6,682 nucleotides of DNA from Kiloniellales bacterium (GTDB lineage: Bacteria; Pseudomonadota; Alphaproteobacteria; Kiloniellales; JAKSDN01), in NCBI GenBank assembly GCA_022360075.1, contig JAKSDN010001366.1, positions 1-6,682 on the forward strand. The letters run 5' to 3'. Shown one piece after another: positions 5,396 through 6,682 of this stretch (within the stretch, counting starts at the first letter, position 1; each line of letters begins with the position of its first letter). Under the pieces are notes generated by a model. That model made no database searches and was not told the origin of the DNA. It was given only the letters and a program-made list of their open reading frames with translations. A program made the position numbers and the translations under genes.

Positions 5396-5734
5396 ATGAC
5401 ACGCGTGACTGGGGCCATGGCGGCCGTCGGTATTCTGTTGCTGGCCGGAACCGCGGCGGCGAACGACTACCCGACCGCGGCGCGCGCCGACTACGTCTTC
5501 GGCTGCATGGCCAGCAACGGCCAGACCCGCGAAGTGCTGGAGCGCTGCGCCTGCAGCATCGACGTCATCGCCTCGATCCTGCCCTATGAGCGCTACGTCG
5601 CGGCCGAGACGGTGATCCGCATGCGCCAGGTCGGCGGCGAGAAGACCGCTATGTTCCGCTCGGCGCCCCAGGCGAAGACGGCGGTCGAGAACCTCAAGCG
5701 GGCCCAGGCCGAATCGGAGATTCGCTGCTTTTGA
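5396..5734 (+). CDS. Small exported four-cysteine protein of unknown function
   Basis: This 112-residue protein has a signal peptide: MTRVTGAMAAVGILLLAGTAAA, with probable cleavage after AAA at about residue 22 (before NDYP). The mature protein is about 90 residues and mostly helical in appearance. It has four cysteines: C37, the CAC pair C51/C53, and C111 in the terminal RCF. These could form two disulfides in the periplasm. There is no CXXCH haem motif. The ATG at 5396 is chosen because AGGAGG lies 5 nt upstream and the signal peptide begins directly there. The same frame is open well upstream, but those codons overlap the preceding gene. It follows that gene by 41 bp and probably shares its transcript. 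I associate similar sequences with methanol-dehydrogenase regions of methylotrophs, from memory only; its function is unknown. Confidence 0.8.
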   Translation: MTRVTGAMAAVGILLLAGTAAANDYPTAARADYVFGCMASNGQTREVLERCACSIDVIASILPYERYVAAETVIRMRQVGGEKTAMFRSAPQAKTAVENLKRAQAESEIRCF

Positions 5735-5764
5735 GCTTGGCGGTGGGGCGCCGCGGCGCTCTGG

Positions 5765-5795
5765 ATTGCCGCGCCGGCTGGCGCCGGCCCGCAAT
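5765..5795. terminator. GC-rich hairpin between convergent genes, possible bidirectional terminator
   Basis: ATTGC...GCCGGC (5765-5778) pairs with GCCGGC...GCAAT (5783-5795) around a TGGC loop, with a small asymmetric internal loop between the 6-bp and 5-bp stems. It lies in the 102-bp gap between two convergent coding regions. A second perfect palindrome, GCGCCGCGGCGC, is at 5748-5759. No T-tract follows on either strand, so intrinsic termination is uncertain. Confidence 0.4.
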
Positions 5796-5836
5796 GGAGG
5801 TGGCGGCCGTTCCCGTTGCGCGAACTCGATGCCGCC

Positions 5837-6670
5837 TTACGAGCTTGCGGCAGGCGCCACCGACCAGCTTTTGCTGAAGACGTTGTCCTCGGTGTCGCGC
5901 ACCTCGACGGAGATCTCGCCGGGGCCCTGCGGCACGTAGCTGAAGTGAACGCTCGGATCCTCGCTGAGCGAGATCGCACCCTCCACCGTCAGAAGCGTTT
6001 GGCCGCCGTAGGTCACCGAGACATCCTGCACGTAGTGAGCCGGGATGTAGTGGCGCGTGAGCTGATTCATCTGCAAGCCCGAATAGTTCGGGTGGCTGAT
6101 CAGGAGCTGGACCTGGCTCGGCTCGCCCGGCTCGACCCGCGCCGACTGCTTCAGCTTCAGCTTGCCGAGCCGCGCGAGCGAGGCTTCCTGGTCCTTGAGG
6201 GCCGGGGCCGAGCAGCCGCCCGAGGCCTTGACGAACTTCTGCGCCATATAGAGGCGGCCGTCGTTGGTCTCGGCGATGGCGCGCACGTTGGTGTACTCGT
6301 TGACCCGCACGCGGGTCGCGATGGTGGCATCTCCGTTCAGCGGTGACAGCCCGAAGACCGCCGCGACCGGCGCCGGGTTCTTGTCGATCACCAGGGTGAT
6401 GGCCTTGATGTAGCGCGCGTCGCTCTGCGGCATTTCGGCCTTGATGGTGACCGGCACGATGGCCGCGTCGTAGGCCCGGTAAGGCGCCTCGAGGCTGATC
6501 ACGCCGGTGCCGTCCTCGAGCGGCCGGTCCGCGAACAGGGTATCGCGCAGATCGGGCCAAGGATCGTCTTCCTCGGCGGCGGCGAGCGCGGGGGCCGCCT
6601 GGGCGAGGCCCAGGGCGACGACGGCGGCGAATCCGGCTTTGGTGATCGAGGTCGGCACGACATAATCCAT
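5837..6670 (-). CDS. Quinoprotein dehydrogenase-associated SoxYZ-like carrier protein
   Basis: This 277-residue exported protein has a signal peptide (hydrophobic run from about residue 12, cleavage near ALA-AAEE at 30). A SoxY-like domain (about 36-158) opens DPWPDLRDTLFADRPL and ends in KASGGCSAPA, with C153 in the carrier-type GGC motif. A SoxZ-like domain (about 175-272) includes ISHPNYSGLQ, HYIPAHYVQDV and the C-terminal VEVRDTEDNVFSKSW. In sulfur oxidisers SoxY and SoxZ are separate, and SoxY carries the substrate on a C-terminal GGCGG-type cysteine. Here they are fused and the cysteine is internal, as in the known family found beside PQQ-dependent dehydrogenases in a proposed quinoprotein relay. 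No other sox gene is visible, so sulfur oxidation is unlikely. The ATG at 6670 lies near the window edge, so its upstream region cannot be judged. Stop is TAA. Confidence 0.92.
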   Translation of the reverse strand: MDYVVPTSITKAGFAAVVALGLAQAAPALAAAEEDDPWPDLRDTLFADRPLEDGTGVISLEAPYRAYDAAIVPVTIKAEMPQSDARYIKAITLVIDKNPAPVAAVFGLSPLNGDATIATRVRVNEYTNVRAIAETNDGRLYMAQKFVKASGGCSAPALKDQEASLARLGKLKLKQSARVEPGEPSQVQLLISHPNYSGLQMNQLTRHYIPAHYVQDVSVTYGGQTLLTVEGAISLSEDPSVHFSYVPQGPGEISVEVRDTEDNVFSKSWSVAPAASS

Positions 6671-6682
6671 CGACGCATATCC

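Noticed and set aside
5694..6560. Minus-strand open frame of 288 codons overlapping the SoxYZ-like gene
   Set aside because: It is a shadow frame with biased Arg/Gly/Ala content; the overlapping frame encodes the recognisable SoxYZ-like protein.
5837..6670. Sulfur-oxidation (Sox) locus
   Set aside because: Only a SoxYZ fusion is present, with an internal carrier cysteine. There is no soxA, soxX, soxB or soxCD gene, so the quinoprotein-associated carrier family is the better fit.

Overview
This is a GC-rich, densely coding bacterial window, most likely from a methylotrophic or methylotroph-like alphaproteobacterium. Two gene sets point that way. The first is a group of genes typical of the archaeal-like tetrahydromethanopterin/methanofuran C1 pathway. 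The second is a SoxYZ-like carrier of the kind that sits beside PQQ-dependent (methanol-type) dehydrogenases. An AGAGCGTTT-type palindromic intergenic repeat, common in alphaproteobacterial genomes, agrees with this. No taxonomic marker gene is present, so the assignment is an inference.

Layout. Positions 1-4438 are read entirely from the minus strand, so transcription runs from right to left. In that order the genes are: a small HELVH zinc-metallopeptidase-like protein (4438-3989), a FolB/dihydroneopterin-aldolase-like protein (3950-3456), an amino-acid-kinase-family protein resembling MfnE (3453-2782), an intergenic palindromic repeat (2720-2785), a CPA2/Kef-type cation:proton antiporter with a C-terminal NAD-binding domain (2670-967), a DmrB/AfpA-type flavoprotein (890-330), and the start of a DUF6513/dihydropteroate-synthase-like protein (354 to the left edge). 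After a 220-bp divergent intergenic region, two exported proteins of unknown function are read from the plus strand (4659-5354 and 5396-5734). They converge on a minus-strand exported SoxY-SoxZ fusion (6670-5837), with a GC-rich hairpin between the two units.

How the genes fit together. The FolB-like, kinase, flavoprotein and DUF6513 proteins plausibly make or mature the cofactors (a methanopterin-type pterin and methylofuran) that carry C1 units during cytoplasmic formaldehyde oxidation. The exported group on the right is plausibly the periplasmic side of the same metabolism, an accessory 'quinoprotein relay' for alcohol or methanol oxidation. No dehydrogenase, fae, mch, mtd or fhc gene is visible in the window, so the functional link rests on family knowledge. 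The oddest arrangement is the Kef-type antiporter placed inside the cofactor genes, immediately after a palindromic repeat that supplies the upstream gene's stop codon and may supply the antiporter's promoter. No RNA genes, CRISPR arrays, insertion sequences or origins were seen.
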